This document shows positions 1-8,805 of a DNA stretch of 64,000 nucleotides, piece by piece. Numbering within the stretch: the stretch's first letter is position 1; every line of letters begins with the position of its first letter. The notes below the pieces were generated by a model, which was not told where the DNA came from, made no database searches, and saw only the letters and a program-made list of their open reading frames with translations. The stretch spans positions 62,001 through 126,000 of the forward strand of contig DASXSB010000030.1 of the NCBI GenBank assembly GCA_036506275.1, read 5' to 3'. Made by a program: the position numbers and the translations under genes. Source of the DNA: DASXSB01 sp036506275. Lineage in GTDB: Bacteria; Methylomirabilota; Methylomirabilia; Rokubacteriales; CSP1-6.

Positions 1-1473
1 CTCGTGAGGGTGGAGGTCGACGTGGCGGCGGGGCTGCCGTTGTTCACCACGGTTGGCTTGCCCGATTCCGCGGTCCGCGAGAGTCGCGAACGTGTCCGCA
101 CCGCCATCAAGAACGCGGGATTCCGGTTTCCTTCGGATCGCATCACGGTGAACCTGGCTCCCGCCGACGTCCGCAAGGAGGGCGCCTCCTTCGACCTTCC
201 GATCGCCATCGGAATCCTGAGCGCCACCGGATGCGTCCGGGGAGCGGACATGGAGCCGTTGGCGGTGGTGGGCGAGCTCGCGCTCGACGGCCAGATTCGG
301 CGCGTGCGTGGCGTCCTCGCCGTCGCGCTCGCGTGCCGCCGCCGTGGGGTCAAAGCGCTGCTCGTTCCGTCCGGAAACCAGCGCGAGGCGGCCGCCGTCC
401 GCGGCGTGCGCGTGCTGGGCGCGGCCACGTTGCAGGAAGCGGTGGCGCTGCTGAACGGCGAGGCCGTCTCGGCGCCCGTGGAAACAGGGAGCGCCGTCTC
501 GTCGGGCGCCGCCGACGACGTCGACTTCGCCGACGTCAAGGGACAAGGACACGCCAAGCGCGCGCTCGAAATCGCCGCCGCCGGTGGGCACAACGTCCTC
601 CTTCTCGGTCCTCCCGGCGGAGGCAAGACGATGCTCGCGCGTCGGGTCACCACGATCCTCCCCCCGCTCGCAGAGGCGGAGGTCATCGAGGTCTCTTCGA
701 TCTGGAGCGTGGCGGGGCTGTTATCGGGAGAGGGTGAGCTGATGACGCAGCGGCCGTTCCGCGCTCCCCATCACACCATTTCGGTGCCCGGCCTCATCGG
801 GGGCGGGACGCCGCTGCATGCGGGCGAAGTCACGCTCGCCCACCGCGGCGTGCTCTTCATGGACGAGCTGCCGGAGTTCCAGCAGCACGTCCTCGAGTCG
901 CTGCGCCAGCCCCTCGAGGACGGCCGCGTCAGCATCGCGCGCGCAAGCGGCACCGCGCGCTTCCCAGCGCGCTTCCAGCTCGTGGCCGCCGCCAATCCGT
1001 GTCGCCGCGGGTGTCCGTCCCTCGATCGCTGTCTCTGCACGCCCGCCGAGCGCCAGCGCTATCTCGGCCGGCTGTCGCGGCCTCTGCTGGACCGGATCGA
1101 TCTCCACGTCGAGCTTCCCGCTCTCGAGCACGCTGACCTCGCGGCATCCGGCGGAACAGAGGCGTCGGCGAGCATCCGCGCTCGCGTGAGCGAGGCGCGC
1201 GCCCGGCAGCGCGCGCGGTTCCGCGGAGCCGCCGTGCGCGCGAACGCCGACATGTCGCTCGCGCATCTGCGCCGCTATTGTCGTCCGCCCGCCGATGCGC
1301 AGCGACTTCTGGCCGCGGCCATGACCCGCCTCGGTCTCTCCGCGCGCGGCCATGACCGCGTGCTCAAGGTCGCGCGCACGATCGCCGACCTCGCGGGCAC
1401 GGACGAGATCACCGCCGCCCACTGCGCGGAGGCCATCCAGTATCGCGGCCTCGACCGCCGGTGGCGCGGCTGA
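1..1473 (+). CDS. comM: YifB/ComM-type Mg-chelatase-like AAA+ ATPase, 5'-truncated by window edge
   Basis: The frame is open from base 1, so about 15-20 N-terminal residues lie outside the window. ComM-type proteins are cytoplasmic hexameric ATPases that promote branch migration during natural transformation and recombination. A ChlI-like N-terminal domain (start VEVDVAAGLPLF, then NLAPADVRKEG) fills residues 1-170. The AAA+ module follows, with Walker A GPPGGGKT near 202, Walker B LFMDELPEF near 284 and LLDRIDLHVELP near 361. The Cys-containing NPCRRGC segment near 330 is a variant of the usual NPCPCG. A type IV pilus locus 12 kb downstream fits a DNA-uptake role, but that link is inference. 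Confidence 0.93.
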   Translation, partial: LVRVEVDVAAGLPLFTTVGLPDSAVRESRERVRTAIKNAGFRFPSDRITVNLAPADVRKEGASFDLPIAIGILSATGCVRGADMEPLAVVGELALDGQIRRVRGVLAVALACRRRGVKALLVPSGNQREAAAVRGVRVLGAATLQEAVALLNGEAVSAPVETGSAVSSGAADDVDFADVKGQGHAKRALEIAAAGGHNVLLLGPPGGGKTMLARRVTTILPPLAEAEVIEVSSIWSVAGLLSGEGELMTQRPFRAPHHTISVPGLIGGGTPLHAGEVTLAHRGVLFMDELPEFQQHVLESLRQPLEDGRVSIARASGTARFPARFQLVAAANPCRRGCPSLDRCLCTPAERQRYLGRLSRPLLDRIDLHVELPALEHADLAASGGTEASASIRARVSEARARQRARFRGAAVRANADMSLAHLRRYCRPPADAQRLLAAAMTRLGLSARGHDRVLKVARTIADLAGTDEITAAHCAEAIQYRGLDRRWRG

Positions 1474-1683
1474 CCCCTCCTCGCGTCGGACTCGAGAGAC
1501 CGGCCGCGTAGGGAAATGTTTGCCGCAAGAGGAGCCAATTCCGCCCTCCGAGCGGGAAGAGATGTCCAGCGTGTGTGTCGAAGAAGACTACAGAGTCCGC
1601 AGCGAGCGCGGTGCTCGCGAACGTCATGAGCGCGAAAACCTGCGACGGTCGTGGTCGCTCGCGCGGTTTGGCACATGCATTCC

Positions 1684-1699
1684 TGGCACATGCGTTGCA
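1684..1699 (+). promoter_or_regulatory. Candidate sigma54 (-24/-12) promoter
   Basis: TGGCACATGCGTTGCA matches the sigma54 consensus with GG and GC separated by exactly 10 bp. A second partial copy of TGGCACATGC starts 13 bp upstream. The predicted start site is near 1710, only about 6 bp before the GTG chosen for the next gene. No TGAC-N7-GTCA activator box like those at the pilins is visible upstream. Confidence 0.5.
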
Positions 1700-1715
1700 A
1701 ACCGATAGGTATCAC

Positions 1716-2648
1716 GTGAGCCATCGCGTACGGATCATCGTCACCCCGGGCTCGGGTGAAGGACGCGCGACCGCGACGGCGCGTCGTCTCCGAAAAGTTC
1801 TGACGAAGCGTGGCCATCAGACGTCCGTCCAGACGTATACGACGCTCTCGGCGCTGGAGCGATGGGCGAAGACGTGCGAGGCCGACTTCACGCACCTCGT
1901 GTGCATCGGGGGCGACGCCACGCAAAGCGCGGCGGCGCGCGCGGCCATGCGCCTGTCGATCCCGTTCGTCCCCGTTCCGAATGGATTCGGGAACATGTTC
2001 GCGCGCGCCTTCGGCCATCCCGACCGCGTCGAGCACGTGGCGGAACTGCTCGACGCCGGCGAGTTGCGACGCGTCGACATCGGCATCGCCAATGACCGCG
2101 AGCTGTTCCTCTCCCACCGGAGCTACGGTCCCCTGCAGCAGATCCAGCAGACGGTGGAGAACGGCGGTGGTCAGCCAAAGTCGCGCCTGGCGCGCCATCT
2201 CGCCTATTACGGAATGGCCAAGCGGTTTCTCGTCGACGCGCGGCTGCCCTCCATTCGGGTGGAGGTCGACGGCAAGGTCGTCGCTCGCGATGCGAGCGTG
2301 GTGACGGTGGCGAACGTCGAGACCTACCGCGGCTTTCTCTCGCTGACGCCGACCGCCTCCCCCATCGACGGTCTCTTCGACGTCTTCATCGCGCCGCGCA
2401 CGTCACGACTCCGGTTGCACCTCCGTCTCCTGCGGCTCCTGCTCGAGACGCGGGGGCGGTGGAACGGCCTCGTGCTTCGTCGTGGCCGCCACGTCGTCGT
2501 CACCGTGAACGAGGGACGCCGGGAGGACCTTCGAACGCTTCGGCGCGCGCTGCCGCTGCTCGTGCCGCGCGGTAGCGCGGAGATCCTCGCCCAGCGGACA
2601 CGCGACGCGGACGCCCCCCTCGACGAAGGCGCGGCCAAGGTCAGCTGA
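1716..2648 (+). CDS. Diacylglycerol/lipid-kinase-like protein (DAGK/YegS fold) with altered motifs
   Basis: The 310-residue product resembles the DAGK catalytic family that phosphorylates lipid or sphingoid substrates with ATP. The family glycine motif reads GGDATQS near residue 65 instead of GGDGT, and the following loop is PNGFGNMFAR near 88 instead of GTGNDFAR. The C-terminal half keeps the beta-sandwich pattern with DGLFDVF near 225. The frame is open upstream to 1575, but homology begins at VRIIVTPGSGEG, so I chose GTG 1716. The 3' end overlaps the convergent flippase-like gene by 8 bp. Whether it still binds ATP is uncertain; it may be a non-catalytic relative. Confidence 0.7.
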   Translation: MSHRVRIIVTPGSGEGRATATARRLRKVLTKRGHQTSVQTYTTLSALERWAKTCEADFTHLVCIGGDATQSAAARAAMRLSIPFVPVPNGFGNMFARAFGHPDRVEHVAELLDAGELRRVDIGIANDRELFLSHRSYGPLQQIQQTVENGGGQPKSRLARHLAYYGMAKRFLVDARLPSIRVEVDGKVVARDASVVTVANVETYRGFLSLTPTASPIDGLFDVFIAPRTSRLRLHLRLLRLLLETRGRWNGLVLRRGRHVVVTVNEGRREDLRTLRRALPLLVPRGSAEILAQRTRDADAPLDEGAAKVS

Positions 2649-3651
2649 CGGACCGGGCGGGCGCGCGGCGGGCGCGGAGCGACGCGTGGAACCGCATGCC
2701 GACGAGCGTGAGCAGGCCGATCATGATCCACACTGTTTGCCGTCCACGGCGCACGAGCGTGAAGGCAAGCCCGGCGCTGCCCGTCGAGCCCAGTCCGGGG
2801 AAGATGGCGGCGTTCGCGCCCTCCAGCGCTCCGATGCTGGCCGGCACGAGAAACGACGCGAAGCGGACGGCGGAACCGAACGCCTCGATGACGGTGGCGG
2901 TGACCAGAGGTATCCCGACGTCCAGCACCACCAGCATCAGGTACGTCTCGACCGCTCCGAGCAGCCACCCCAGGAAGTGAAAACCCGTCGAGAGCGCGAA
3001 GCGACGCCAATCTCGACGGTAGTATTCGCGAAGCGCGCGGTCGAGGCGATCGGCGTGTGACGGACCATCGGCCATGCCGAACCACCGAAGGAGACGGCCA
3101 CCCCGGCGGACGAGGCCGGTGACCTGCACGAGGAAGAACCCGCCCACCGCCACCACTTCCACGACGAGCAGCCACAGCATGATGCGCACGACGTGCGACT
3201 GGAGCGGCAGAGCGGCGAGCGCGAGGACGATCCCGACGATGAGAAAGAGCGCCTGGGACACCGTCGCGGTGGTCTTGGCGACCACGAGGGCGGGCACGCT
3301 CTCCTCGTACGGCACGTCGCGGCGGATGAGCCACGCCTTCATCGCTTCGCCGCCGACGGACGCGAGGGCCGTGGCCACGTTCAACGCATCCCCCGCCATC
3401 CGCGCTCCCAGCAAGCGGTGGAACGGGGCTCGATCGTATCGGAACGCGTAACGCCAGCCCAGCGTATCCACGACCATGATCAAGCCGTACGGAAGGCAGA
3501 CGAGAAGGAACTGCCACCATCGCACCTGCGCGAACGCCGCCGCCAGGGACGCGGGGCCGATGCGCACCACCAGGAAGACGAGCCCGCCCAGTCCCGCCAG
3601 CAGCAGCAAGAAGCGGACGTGGCGCATGGATGAATGCAGTTCAAGGTCCAT
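2641..3651 (-). CDS. Lysylphosphatidylglycerol synthase-like/UPF0104 integral membrane protein
   Basis: The 336-residue product has about eight hydrophobic segments, beginning FLLLLAGLGGLVFLVV, with the basic loop and GGEAMKAWLIRR segment typical of the LPG-synthase TM/UPF0104 (AglD-like) family. These proteins are inner-membrane flippase-like domains linked to lipid or polyprenyl-sugar handling. The SIGALEGANAAIF motif near the C terminus is characteristic. Start choice lies between ATG 3651 and ATG 3627, neither with a clear ribosome-binding site; upstream extension of the frame is a shadow. It is divergent from a PAP2 phosphatase and beside a lipid-kinase-like gene, suggesting a small envelope-lipid group. 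Substrate is unknown. Confidence 0.8.
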   Translation of the reverse strand: MDLELHSSMRHVRFLLLLAGLGGLVFLVVRIGPASLAAAFAQVRWWQFLLVCLPYGLIMVVDTLGWRYAFRYDRAPFHRLLGARMAGDALNVATALASVGGEAMKAWLIRRDVPYEESVPALVVAKTTATVSQALFLIVGIVLALAALPLQSHVVRIMLWLLVVEVVAVGGFFLVQVTGLVRRGGRLLRWFGMADGPSHADRLDRALREYYRRDWRRFALSTGFHFLGWLLGAVETYLMLVVLDVGIPLVTATVIEAFGSAVRFASFLVPASIGALEGANAAIFPGLGSTGSAGLAFTLVRRGRQTVWIMIGLLTLVGMRFHASLRARRAPARSVS

Positions 3652-3696
3652 GCCACAGGTGGCGGCCGGTTGCGGTCGATGGGATAATAGCCGGGG

Positions 3697-4359
3697 ATGA
3701 TGTGGCACACGTCGTCGCGGACGGCCGATACGCTCCTCTGGATCGGAATGGCGGCCGCCGTTGCCTTCGCCACTCTCGCCCTCTCCGCCGCTCGCAACGG
3801 CATCTTCGACCTGGACCGTGGTACGCAGGCCTTGGTGGGTCTCACCCGCAGCAGCTCCCTTCACGGCCCCATGGCGACCCTGTCGCTGCTCGGGCAAGCG
3901 ACGGGGCTCGTGCCCGCGATCGCCATGGCGCAGATCATCTCGTGGCGATGCCGAAGGCGGTGGGCGGTCGCGCTCCCGATCGTGATGGCCGGCACGTGGG
4001 GGCTGGAAACGCTCGGCAAGTGGGCGGTCGATCGCCCGCGACCGAATGGGGCGGCGTGGGGATTCCCGAGCGGACATACCTTCAGTGTCGTCGTGCTGTT
4101 CGGCGTCATCGCGTATCTGGTGTGTACGTCAGGCGCTGGGCAACGATGGCGCTGGACCGCGGTCACGACGTGCGGCGTCCTCGCGCTCGGCGTTGCCTTC
4201 AGCCGACTCTACCTCGACATGCACTGGCTTTCCGACGTGGGTGGCGGATTCGCGGTCGGCCTCGCCTATCTACCGCTCGCCATCTGGTGCGTCGAGCTGG
4301 CCCCCGCGCGCGCGTCGGCGGCATCGCCGGCCACGGCGGGCGCCGGCATCGAGGGCTGA
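3697..4359 (+). CDS. PAP2-superfamily membrane phosphatase
   Basis: All three PAP2 catalytic motifs are present in a 220-residue, roughly six-helix membrane protein: KWAVDRPRP near residue 108, FPSGHT near 123 and SRLYLDMHWLSD near 168-180. Members remove phosphate from lipid phosphates such as undecaprenyl pyrophosphate or phosphatidic acid. The catalytic His of the third motif and the stabilising Arg are intact. It is divergent from the flippase-like gene, with 45 bp between the two starts. The exact substrate cannot be read from sequence. Confidence 0.9.
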   Translation: MMWHTSSRTADTLLWIGMAAAVAFATLALSAARNGIFDLDRGTQALVGLTRSSSLHGPMATLSLLGQATGLVPAIAMAQIISWRCRRRWAVALPIVMAGTWGLETLGKWAVDRPRPNGAAWGFPSGHTFSVVVLFGVIAYLVCTSGAGQRWRWTAVTTCGVLALGVAFSRLYLDMHWLSDVGGGFAVGLAYLPLAIWCVELAPARASAASPATAGAGIEG

Positions 4360-4402
4360 GAACGGTCGCTTCTTCGGGAGGCGGCCGGGTGGCCGCGACG
4401 GA

Positions 4403-5122
4403 TCAGCGGCGACCGCGCGGAGGGATGTTCGTGTAGACGGTCGTGCCGTCGGCCTCCATTGTTCGGTAGGTGGCCGCGGGCAATGCGCTGTCGGGAGCGA
4501 TGTCGATCAACCTCAAGATCCGCGCGACGTATTCCTGCGTCTCCGGGTAGGGCGGGACGCCTCCATACACCGTGACCGCCTGCTCTCCCGCGTTGTAGGC
4601 GGCGAGCGCGAGCGGAATGTTGTTGCGGTATCTCTCCATCAGCCCGCGCAGGTGGCGAACGCCGCCGTCGATGTTCTGAGCGGGATTGAAGGCATCGCGG
4701 ACGCCCAGGGTATTGGCGGTGGCCGGCATGAGCTGCATGAGGCCACGAGCACCCTTCCGGGATATCGCCTGCGCGTTGAAGCCGGACTCCACTCGGATGA
4801 CGGCTGCTACCAGGCGCTCCGACACGCCGTAGCGCTCGGCGGCGCCGCGAATCTCGCCCGCGTATCGCGTGGTGGCATCGGCCTGAGGGATGCGCAGCCA
4901 GCCGACGGTGGTTCCTGACGTGAGGCCCATGCGGCGGTAGCGGGGATCCGTGGGCAGGTTCGTGAAGTGAATGGTGCCGTCGGGCGCCACCAGCCGGTAC
5001 GTCTCGGCCGCGACGGCGGCGGACCCGACGGCCATCACCGAAGCCATCACCGCGAGGACAATGGCGAATGCGCGCGTCACATGAATTATTCTAGCCGCTT
5101 CCGGTGACTCGCGGTCAGTCAA
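4403..5122 (-). CDS. Soluble lytic murein transglycosylase-like protein (SLT domain)
   Basis: A 239-residue secreted protein with a hydrophobic signal segment (AFAIVLAVMASVMAVG) ending near residue 38. A short region resembling DUF4124 (YRLVAPDGTIHFTN) follows, then an SLT domain from about 85 to 205. The catalytic glutamate lies in VIRVESGFN near 112, and the supporting GLMQLMP and AYNAGE motifs are intact. It would cleave peptidoglycan glycan strands in the periplasm. It starts 12 bp after the stop of lon, so it may be read from the heat-shock operon. The C terminus repeats a YRTMEADGTTVYTNIP segment like the N-terminal DUF4124 part. Confidence 0.92.
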   Translation of the reverse strand: MTDRESPEAARIIHVTRAFAIVLAVMASVMAVGSAAVAAETYRLVAPDGTIHFTNLPTDPRYRRMGLTSGTTVGWLRIPQADATTRYAGEIRGAAERYGVSERLVAAVIRVESGFNAQAISRKGARGLMQLMPATANTLGVRDAFNPAQNIDGGVRHLRGLMERYRNNIPLALAAYNAGEQAVTVYGGVPPYPETQEYVARILRLIDIAPDSALPAATYRTMEADGTTVYTNIPPRGRR

Positions 5123-5134
5123 AATTGGCCCGTC

Positions 5135-7525
5135 TCAGACGAGCGTGGCGATGCTCAGTTTCCCTCGCTTTCCAAGATCTTCCAGCGCGTAGTCGAGCAT
5201 CTCTGACACCGCATCCACCAGGTGGAACGTCATCACGTCGCGCACAGCGATCGGCACGTCCTCGAGCAGGCTCTTCTCGTTCCGCCGCGGAAGAATCACG
5301 GTGCGAACGCCGGCCCGGTGTGCCGCCAGTACCTTCTCTTTGATTCCACCGACGGGTAGCACTCGCCCGGACAGGCTGACTTCTCCGGTCATCGCGACTC
5401 CGGGCCGAACCGGTCGCCCCGTGAGCAGCGACGCGATCGCGGCCGTCATGGTCACGCCGGCGGACGGACCGTCCTTCGGGATCGCACCCGCGGGAACATG
5501 GACGTGGAGGTCCGATCGCTCCCAGAAGTCCGGCTCCACTCCGAGGTCATCCGCGTGTGCCCGCACCCAGGTGAGGGCGGCCTGCGCAGACTCCTTCATC
5601 ACGTCGCCGAGCTGCCCCGTCAATGTGAGCGTGCGCTTGCCGGGCATCCGACTCGCTTCCACGAACAGGACATCGCCGCCGGCCGGGGTCCAGGCGAGCC
5701 CAACCGCCACCCCCGGCACCCGAGTCCGCTCCTCCACCTCCTCGAACTCGAAGCGCGGCACGCCGAGATACGACGTGACGACGTCGGGCGTCACGGCGAC
5801 GGGCTCCCCCTTGCCCTCCGCGCGCGCCCGCGCCACCTTGCGGCAGACGCCGGCGATCTCACGCTCGAGGTTCCGCACGCCTGCTTCTCGGGTGTAGCCG
5901 CGGGCAAGCAGACGCAGCGCCTCCGGCGTGAACGTGACGTCGACATCGACGGCGAGGCCGTGCTCGCACGCCTGCTTCGGCACCAGATGCCGCTGGGCGA
6001 TGGCGACCTTCTCCTCTTCGGTGTAGCCGGCGAGGTGAATGACTTCCATGCGGTCGCGCAAAGGGGCCGGGATGGCGTCCACGACGTTGGCGGTCGTGAT
6101 GAAGAGGACCTGCGAGAGGTCGAAGGCCACGTCGAGGTAGTGATCCCGGAAGGCCACGTTCTGCTCCGGATCGAGGACCTCCAGCAGGGCCGATGCCGGG
6201 TCACCCCGGAAATCCATGCCGAGCTTGTCGATCTCGTCGAGCATGAAGACGGGGTTGTTCGTGCCCGCCCGCCGGAGGCCCTGAATGATCTGGCCGGGGA
6301 GGGCGCCGATGTACGTGCGACGGTGGCCGCGAATCTCGGCCTCGTCGCGCATGCCGCCCAGCGAGATGCGATGGAACTTCCGTCCCATCGCCCGCGCGAT
6401 CGATCGCCCCAGCGACGTCTTGCCCACGCCGGGAGGTCCCACGAAGCAGAGAATCGGATCCTTCCCCGAGGGGCGGATCTTCTTCACGGCCAGGTATTCG
6501 AGGATGCGGTCCTTGATCTTTTCCAGGCCCTGATGATCGACGTCGAGGATGTCGCGCGCGGTGTCCAGCTCGACGGCATCCGTGGTCTGCTGCTTCCACG
6601 GCATCGTCACCAGCCAGTCGATATAGGTGCGCGCCACCGTGTACTCGGCGGCGGCGGGTGGCATCTTCGTGAGCCGATCCAGCTCGCGGAGCGCCTCCTT
6701 CTTCGCCTCTTCCGACATCCCGACCGCGTCGATCTTCTCGCGGAGGTCGTCCAGTTCCTGCGTGCGCTCGTCTCCGTCGCCGAGCTCCTTCTGGATCGCC
6801 TTCAGCTGCTCACGGAGGTAGTATTCGCGCTGCGTCTTCGACATCTCTGACTGGACCTCGGACTGGATTTTCGACCCCAGCTCGAGGACCTCGACTTCTT
6901 TGCCCAGCGCCACCACGAGCTTCTGCAGCCGCTCGCGGACGTCGATCGTCTCCAGGAGCTCTTGCTTCACCTCGAGGGGCAGCGACGTCAGCGATGCCGC
7001 CACGAGATCGGCGAGGGCGCCCGGGGTCGACGAGGTATCGGCCGCGATCGCGACCTGATCCGGCAGCGTGGGCGACAGCGCCACCACCTTGTGGAAAAGC
7101 GTCGTCACGCTGCGCATGAGCGCCTGCGACTCCACGTCGGCCTTCGCATCTTCGTCGTCCGCGATCGCTTCGATACGGGCGCGGAGGAACGGCTGCTCCT
7201 CGATCACGTCGATGATCCGGAAGCGCCCGAGGCCCTGCACGACGAGCCGGAGACTGCCGTCGGGCTGCTTGAGCGCCTTGTGCACGACCGTGAGCGTCCC
7301 GATCGGATGCAGTCCCGCCTGCGTGGGCGCCTCCTCGGAAGCGTCGCGTTGGGTGACGGCGCCGATGAGGCGGCCGCTCTGCACCGCGTCTTCGATCAAC
7401 CGCACCGACGACGCACGTCCCGCCGCCAGGGGTAACACCGAATGGGGAAAGAGCACGCTGCCACGGAGGGGCAGGATGCCCAAGATCTCGGGGATGCGGA
7501 CTTCTTTCTCGTCGGCCATCGCCAC
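5135..7525 (-). CDS. lon: ATP-dependent protease Lon
   Basis: A 796-residue LonA protease with the usual three parts: an N-terminal LON substrate domain (ILPLRGSVLFPHSVLP near residue 15), an AAA+ module with Walker A GPPGVGKT near 362, and a C-terminal serine protease domain. The catalytic serine is in PKDGPSAG near 687 and the lysine in GGIKEKV near 730. Lon degrades misfolded and regulatory proteins in the cytoplasm. It is the last heat-shock gene of the hsp20-dnaK-dnaJ-hspR-lon operon, 10 bp after hspR, implying HspR-linked heat control. Length and motifs are normal. Confidence 0.98.
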   Translation of the reverse strand: MAMADEKEVRIPEILGILPLRGSVLFPHSVLPLAAGRASSVRLIEDAVQSGRLIGAVTQRDASEEAPTQAGLHPIGTLTVVHKALKQPDGSLRLVVQGLGRFRIIDVIEEQPFLRARIEAIADDEDAKADVESQALMRSVTTLFHKVVALSPTLPDQVAIAADTSSTPGALADLVAASLTSLPLEVKQELLETIDVRERLQKLVVALGKEVEVLELGSKIQSEVQSEMSKTQREYYLREQLKAIQKELGDGDERTQELDDLREKIDAVGMSEEAKKEALRELDRLTKMPPAAAEYTVARTYIDWLVTMPWKQQTTDAVELDTARDILDVDHQGLEKIKDRILEYLAVKKIRPSGKDPILCFVGPPGVGKTSLGRSIARAMGRKFHRISLGGMRDEAEIRGHRRTYIGALPGQIIQGLRRAGTNNPVFMLDEIDKLGMDFRGDPASALLEVLDPEQNVAFRDHYLDVAFDLSQVLFITTANVVDAIPAPLRDRMEVIHLAGYTEEEKVAIAQRHLVPKQACEHGLAVDVDVTFTPEALRLLARGYTREAGVRNLEREIAGVCRKVARARAEGKGEPVAVTPDVVTSYLGVPRFEFEEVEERTRVPGVAVGLAWTPAGGDVLFVEASRMPGKRTLTLTGQLGDVMKESAQAALTWVRAHADDLGVEPDFWERSDLHVHVPAGAIPKDGPSAGVTMTAAIASLLTGRPVRPGVAMTGEVSLSGRVLPVGGIKEKVLAAHRAGVRTVILPRRNEKSLLEDVPIAVRDVMTFHLVDAVSEMLDYALEDLGKRGKLSIATLV

Positions 7526-7535
7526 GTTCGCCTCC

Positions 7536-7922
7536 TCAGAACAAATCGACGGGCTTGAGCTGGCCCGATGCCGCCCGCACCAGCGCCTCCCGCGGCCCGC
7601 GGGCGTCGGGCACCGCCGCCTCGCCGCCGGTCTCGCGGACGTACGTCACCAGGTCCTCGATCTGTTTCTGCATCTCGATCATCCGGCGCCTCATCTTTAG
7701 GACGATTTCTACGCCGGCGAGATTCACACCGAGGTCTCGCGTCAGCCGGATGAGCCGCGCGAGCTCCTCCACGTCCTCCGGGGAGTACATGCGTGTGCGC
7801 CCGACCGTGCGGCTCGGCCGCAGCAGGCCCTTCTTCTCGTAGAACCGCAACGTCTGGGGATGGACTTTGAGCATCTCCGCCACGACGCCGATCATGTAGA
7901 GCGGCTTGGCGCGGTCGTTCAC
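7536..7922 (-). CDS. hspR: HspR-type MerR-family heat-shock repressor
   Basis: A 128-residue MerR-family regulator. The N-terminal winged helix-turn-helix reads MIGVVAEMLKVHPQTLRFYE and is followed by KGLLRPSRT, typical of HspR. A coiled coil follows (VEIVLKMRRRMIEMQKQIEDL). HspR represses dnaK-type operons with DnaK as co-repressor in known systems. The ATG overlaps the stop of the dnaJ-like gene by 4 bp, so translation is probably coupled. Its position inside the operon suggests autoregulation. I did not find a clean HAIR operator (CTTGAGT-N7-ACTCAAG) at the operon promoter, so the operator here may be divergent. Confidence 0.93.
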   Translation of the reverse strand: MNDRAKPLYMIGVVAEMLKVHPQTLRFYEKKGLLRPSRTVGRTRMYSPEDVEELARLIRLTRDLGVNLAGVEIVLKMRRRMIEMQKQIEDLVTYVRETGGEAAVPDARGPREALVRAASGQLKPVDLF

Positions 7923-8803
7923 GAAGCGCCTCCGTTGTAGCGCTCGAGGCCGGTGCGCGGCGCCATCGGCGCCAGCCGCTCGAGCTCTCGCACCAGTTCA
8001 TCGGTCCGCGCGTCGAGATTGTCCGGCATGTGAACCCTGACCGTGACGTAGAGGTCCCCGTTGCCCTCCCCCGACAGCTTGGGCAGACCCTGGCCCCGAA
8101 GGCGGAACGCCTGCCCGCCCGGCGTCCCGGGCGGCACGACGAGCACGGTTTCCCCGCGCGGGGTCGGAATGCGCACGCGCGCACCCCGCAACGCTTCCCA
8201 TACCGTGATCGGCGCCTCGCAGTGCACGCTGTCACCCTTCCGGGTGAAGAACGGGTGCTCCGCCACGCGCGTGCTGATGATGAGGTCACCGCGGGGAGCA
8301 CCGAACGGTCCCGCGTTGCCCTCACCGTCGATCCGGACCTGGACGCCGGAATCCACGCCGGGAGGAACCATGATCTGCACCGCTTCGCTCGTCCGGCGGA
8401 CACCGCGGCCGAGACAGATCTCGCAGCGGGCGCCGGCCGCGGCTCCCGTCGCCATGCATCCGTCGCACGGCGAGAATCGTGTCACCGTGAGGGCGCGTTC
8501 AACGCCGCGCACGACCTCGTCGAAGCTGAGCTCGATGGCCACGTGGAGGTCGTCGCCGCGGCGTCCGGCGCCGAGAGAGGGGCCGCCGGGCACTCCGAGG
8601 TGGTCGTACATCGAGCGCGCCCGCGGATCGCTCAGAACGCGATAGGCTTCCGCGATCTCCTCGAAGAGCGAGCGCGCCCCTTCGTCCCAGAAATTCACAT
8701 CGGGCGAGTACTGCCGCGCGAGCCGCCGGTACGCCTGACGGATCTCGCGCGGCCCCGCCGTGGCCGCGATGCCAAGGACGGCGTAGTAATCGCGGCGCAT
8801 CAT
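7919..8803 (-). CDS. DnaJ-family co-chaperone with a non-canonical J domain (SPD instead of HPD)
   Basis: A 294-residue DnaJ/CbpA-like protein. A J-domain scaffold (RDYYAVLGI at 4, RSMYDHLG at 64) is followed by a very short glycine-rich linker, one zinc centre made of CDGC and CEIC near 112-132, and a DnaJ C-terminal substrate domain. The invariant HPD tripeptide that activates DnaK ATPase reads SPD (QYSPDVN near residue 31). Classical DnaJ has four CxxCxGxG motifs; only two remain. It lies 2 bp after dnaK, so it is clearly the operon's DnaJ position. A change from His (CAC/CAT) to the observed TCG needs at least two to three substitutions, so a sequencing error is unlikely. Confidence 0.9.
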   Translation of the reverse strand: MMRRDYYAVLGIAATAGPREIRQAYRRLARQYSPDVNFWDEGARSLFEEIAEAYRVLSDPRARSMYDHLGVPGGPSLGAGRRGDDLHVAIELSFDEVVRGVERALTVTRFSPCDGCMATGAAAGARCEICLGRGVRRTSEAVQIMVPPGVDSGVQVRIDGEGNAGPFGAPRGDLIISTRVAEHPFFTRKGDSVHCEAPITVWEALRGARVRIPTPRGETVLVVPPGTPGGQAFRLRGQGLPKLSGEGNGDLYVTVRVHMPDNLDARTDELVRELERLAPMAPRTGLERYNGGAS

Positions 8804-8805
8804 TC

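Noticed and set aside
1575..1715. Longer N terminus for the lipid-kinase-like gene from ATG 1575
   Set aside because: The added 47 residues resemble no family member, and a sigma54 element lies inside them; GTG 1716 fits homology.
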